This document shows positions 55,126 through 56,811 of a DNA stretch of 56,811 nt, one piece after another. Under the pieces are notes generated by a model. That model saw nothing but the letters and a program-made list of their open reading frames with translations, was not told the origin of the DNA and did not search any database. Position 1 is the first letter of the stretch; each line of letters opens with the position of its first letter. This DNA is from Bacteroidales bacterium. GTDB taxonomy: Bacteria; Bacteroidota; Bacteroidia; Bacteroidales; P3. The position numbers and the translations under genes were made by a program. The stretch is from positions 1 to 56,811 of the forward strand of contig JAGCVD010000027.1 of NCBI GenBank assembly GCA_017962545.1, in the 5' to 3' direction.

Positions 55126-56085
55126 CTAATCAATGTTTACTTCCCAGTGTCCGCCTTTGTCACCACCAATGCGCTGAATCAGTCCTTCGGCTTTCAGTTG
55201 TCGAATGACTTTCTTCACGCCACTTTCGGAAAGCCCAGTCACTTCCTGTAGTTCATGAATGGTAATAGAGGGATTATGGCGTATGTATGTGAGAATTTTC
55301 TGGTTACTTTTCTGGTTACTTTTCTGGTTACTTTCTTCCATTTCCATTAGAGCCTGCTTTAAGCATTGCAGCATAAAGGTAATGAAAACGGTACTGTTGG
55401 CCTCCGAGTCACTCTTGGCGATGGCAGCATAATACTCCTGTTGGTGTTCCTTGACGATTGTCTCCACAGGAATCCATGCAAAGATTGGCTTCCATTGCAT
55501 TAGCAAGAGTGTTTGCCACATACGTCCCATACGTCCGTTACCATCGGCGAAAGGGTGAATGAACTCAAACTCATAGTGGAAAACACATGAACTAACAAGA
55601 GGATGTACCTTTGTCTGCTTCACCCATCCCAGCAAATCTGCCATCAGAAGCGGAACGCGCTGGGCTGGTGGGGCCATGTGGATGCACTTCTGTCCATCGA
55701 ATACTCCCACTCCTCCTTGGCGATAGCGGCCATTTTCGTTCACCAAGTCCGTCATCATCAGCTTATGCGCTTTTAGCAAGTCTTTCTCCTTATAAGGATT
55801 TAGCTCCATCAGTAGTTCGTATGCGTCAATGGCATTTTTCACCTCCTGTATCTCATTTGGAGGTCCCAATACACGTTTACCTTCCACAATAGCTGTCACC
55901 TGATCTAAAGAGAGAGAGTTGTTTTCAATAGCCAACGACGACTGGATGGTCTTGATGCGGTTCTCTTTACGCAGATGAGGGGCTGGCAGATGGTCTGCCG
56001 TAGCTGTAAGATGACCGACCTGCTCAGCAATATCTGCTATCAATGACGTAATATCGTCCGTTATTGTAAAAGGTGGTATATACAT
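55126..56085 (-). CDS. Fic family protein (AMPylase-type) with winged-helix C-terminus
   Basis: Fic enzymes usually transfer AMP to a target protein hydroxyl. The 319-residue protein has the active-site motif HPFADGNGRMGR (H177-R188). A class II-type inhibitory motif lies near the N-terminus (S50-LAI-E54-N55), expected to block ATP binding. The C-terminal 55 residues are a winged helix-turn-helix (ILTYIRHNPSITIHELQEVT). Between them is (SNQK)x3 at 252-263, encoded by 12-bp repeats. No antitoxin gene is adjacent. The gene is AT-richer than the rest of the window, consistent with transfer. A TATCTTTG box is at 56180-56187. Confidence 0.92.
   Translation of the reverse strand: MYIPPFTITDDITSLIADIAEQVGHLTATADHLPAPHLRKENRIKTIQSSLAIENNSLSLDQVTAIVEGKRVLGPPNEIQEVKNAIDAYELLMELNPYKEKDLLKAHKLMMTDLVNENGRYRQGGVGVFDGQKCIHMAPPAQRVPLLMADLLGWVKQTKVHPLVSSCVFHYEFEFIHPFADGNGRMGRMWQTLLLMQWKPIFAWIPVETIVKEHQQEYYAAIAKSDSEANSTVFITFMLQCLKQALMEMEESNQKSNQKSNQKILTYIRHNPSITIHELQEVTGLSESGVKKVIRQLKAEGLIQRIGGDKGGHWEVNID
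55296..55331. repeat. Three exact 12-bp tandem repeats inside the Fic gene
   Basis: TTTTCTGGTTAC three times; on the coding strand this is (SNQK)3 in the linker between the Fic and DNA-binding domains. The unit is a multiple of three, so copy changes alter linker length without frameshift. Confidence 0.9.
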
Positions 56086-56179
56086 ATTCTCTACAGGGTT
56101 TCGTTAATCAGCGACTTGATGACTTTATCCATTAATTTTCGATGAACTTCCTTATTTGTTTTACGTTTTTTTCAATTTG

Positions 56180-56187
56180 CAAAGATA
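56180..56187 (-). promoter_or_regulatory. -7 element of the fic promoter
   Basis: TATCTTTG on the minus strand, about 95 bases before the fic start; no clear -33 element. Confidence 0.5.
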
Positions 56188-56217
56188 CACATTTTTTTAC
56201 GAATTGAATGAAAAAAT

Positions 56218-56238
56218 ATTGTGGGTACACGACCACAA
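56218..56238. promoter_or_regulatory. Second copy of the 45365 motif, here a partial palindrome
   Basis: TTGTGGGTACACGACCACAA: TGTGG and CCACA are inverted around GTACACGA. It differs from 45365-45385 at three positions and lies upstream of the sigma-factor gene. Confidence 0.35.
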
Positions 56239-56330
56239 AAAAAAACGACATTGTATGTTTAAAAAAAACATGTATGATGTGACATTTTCCTTTTTTGTTC
56301 GTTTAATAAGGGTATGAAACATGAAACGAA

Positions 56331-56801
56331 ATGGACGAGCACCCTTTCATAGAACTGATTGAGAAACACGATGCGGCCATCAACCGTGTGTGTCGCTCCT
56401 TTTGCCGAGATACTGAGGACAGGAAGGATTTGCGGCAAGAGATCCTGATGCACCTTTGGATAGGATGGAAGGATTATCGTCCCGACCATAAAGCTATTAC
56501 CTGGGTTTACCGTGTGGCGCTGAACACAGCCATCAGTTGGCGACGGCAGAAGAAGAGGCAAATTGAGACGTTATCAATTGATGGTTTTGACTTGCCTGAG
56601 GATTCCGTTCTGCGGGAGCAGTCAGTTCATCTGAAAGCATTGATTGCCCAGCTTCCAGTTGGGGATCAGAGGCTCATCAATCTTTACCTCGATGGCTTTT
56701 CGACAGAAGAGATAAGCCGCCTGATGGGAACCAGCCAAACCAATGTTACTACACGCATCGGGCGCATCAAAGAAAAACTACGCAAAATAAAAGATATATG
56801 A
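56331..56801 (+). CDS. ECF-type RNA polymerase sigma factor
   Basis: 156 residues. Sigma region 2 (residues ~8-75) contains RKDLRQEILMHLW and ITWVYRVALNTAISWRR. Region 4 (~100-150) contains LPVGDQRLINLYLDGFSTEE and a GTSQTNVTTRIGRIKEKL recognition helix. The length and two-region layout are those of ECF sigma factors. Its stop overlaps an ATG (ATGA) at 56798 that opens a further gene, often the anti-sigma factor or a membrane protein in such pairs. The DNA is somewhat AT-richer than the centre of the window. Confidence 0.93.
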   Translation: MDEHPFIELIEKHDAAINRVCRSFCRDTEDRKDLRQEILMHLWIGWKDYRPDHKAITWVYRVALNTAISWRRQKKRQIETLSIDGFDLPEDSVLREQSVHLKALIAQLPVGDQRLINLYLDGFSTEEISRLMGTSQTNVTTRIGRIKEKLRKIKDI

Positions 56802-56811
56802 ATACCGACGA
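56798..56811 (+). CDS. Start of a further gene, cut by the window edge
   Basis: ATG AAT ACC GAC overlaps the sigma-factor stop by 4 bases (ATGA), as between other operon genes here. Only four codons are visible. An anti-sigma factor would be the usual partner, but nothing in these bases shows it. Confidence 0.4.

Overview
The window looks like one chromosomal contig of a Bacteroidales bacterium (phylum Bacteroidota) with fairly GC-rich coding DNA. The evidence is the lineage-typical promoter (TAnnTTTG about 19 bases after TTTG) in front of many genes, proteins ending in type IX secretion sorting domains (types A and B), a BspA-like leucine-rich-repeat protein, a C10 peptidase, a GSCFA protein, a DUF6266 protein, and Bacteroidota-style housekeeping proteins (GlmS, RF1, DnaE, RecJ, EttA, a four-subunit 2-oxoacid:ferredoxin oxidoreductase). 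Genes are dense, and ATGA stop/start overlaps are common inside operons.

Layout. 1-1155: 3' end of a transglutaminase-like protein with a palindromic repeat pair inside its reading frame. 1210-6234 (minus): glmS, two small lipoproteins and a BspA-like surface protein. 6650-7411: DUF6266 protein. 7568-10377 (minus): 2-oxoacid:ferredoxin oxidoreductase operon. 10590-14194: DUF389 membrane protein, aroE (minus) and a flippase. 14244-22594: prfA, a 1507-residue exported protein of unknown function, and a sensor kinase/response regulator pair, apparently one operon. 22604-25063 (minus): large T9SS type B protein. 25241-30890: endonuclease/phosphatase-family membrane protein, nth, BatA-like protein, ABC ATPase and permease. 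30879-36522 (minus): dnaE, GSCFA gene, ddl. 36903-36976: tRNA-Cys. 37078-42597: recJ, ettA, a membrane protein and two related lipoproteins. 42670-46857: lipoprotein, C10 peptidase (both minus) and another T9SS cargo protein. 47081-54665: the accessory locus discussed next. 55126-56801: a Fic protein and an ECF sigma factor in AT-richer DNA; one further gene starts at the right edge.

The most interesting region is 47081-54665. A 39-codon gene for a short Cys-rich peptide, with its own promoter-like motif and a strong terminator hairpin, is followed by six tightly packed genes: a radical SAM/SPASM peptide maturase, a MiaB-like methylthiotransferase without its TRAM domain, a RimO-like methylthiotransferase, a second radical SAM/SPASM enzyme, a third strongly diverged methylthiotransferase-like radical SAM protein, and a cytosolic S9-type serine peptidase. 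I read it as a ribosomally synthesised, post-translationally modified peptide (RiPP) pathway with five radical SAM enzymes, three of them related to methylthiotransferases, for one small precursor. The peptidase could remove the leader. No dedicated exporter is visible. The chemistry is inferred, and whether this system has been described cannot be decided from the sequence.

A second theme is repeats. At least ten places carry different short-period (7-12 bp) tandem repeats, in spacers and inside genes (aroE, flippase, histidine kinase, nth, GSCFA, C10 peptidase, Fic).
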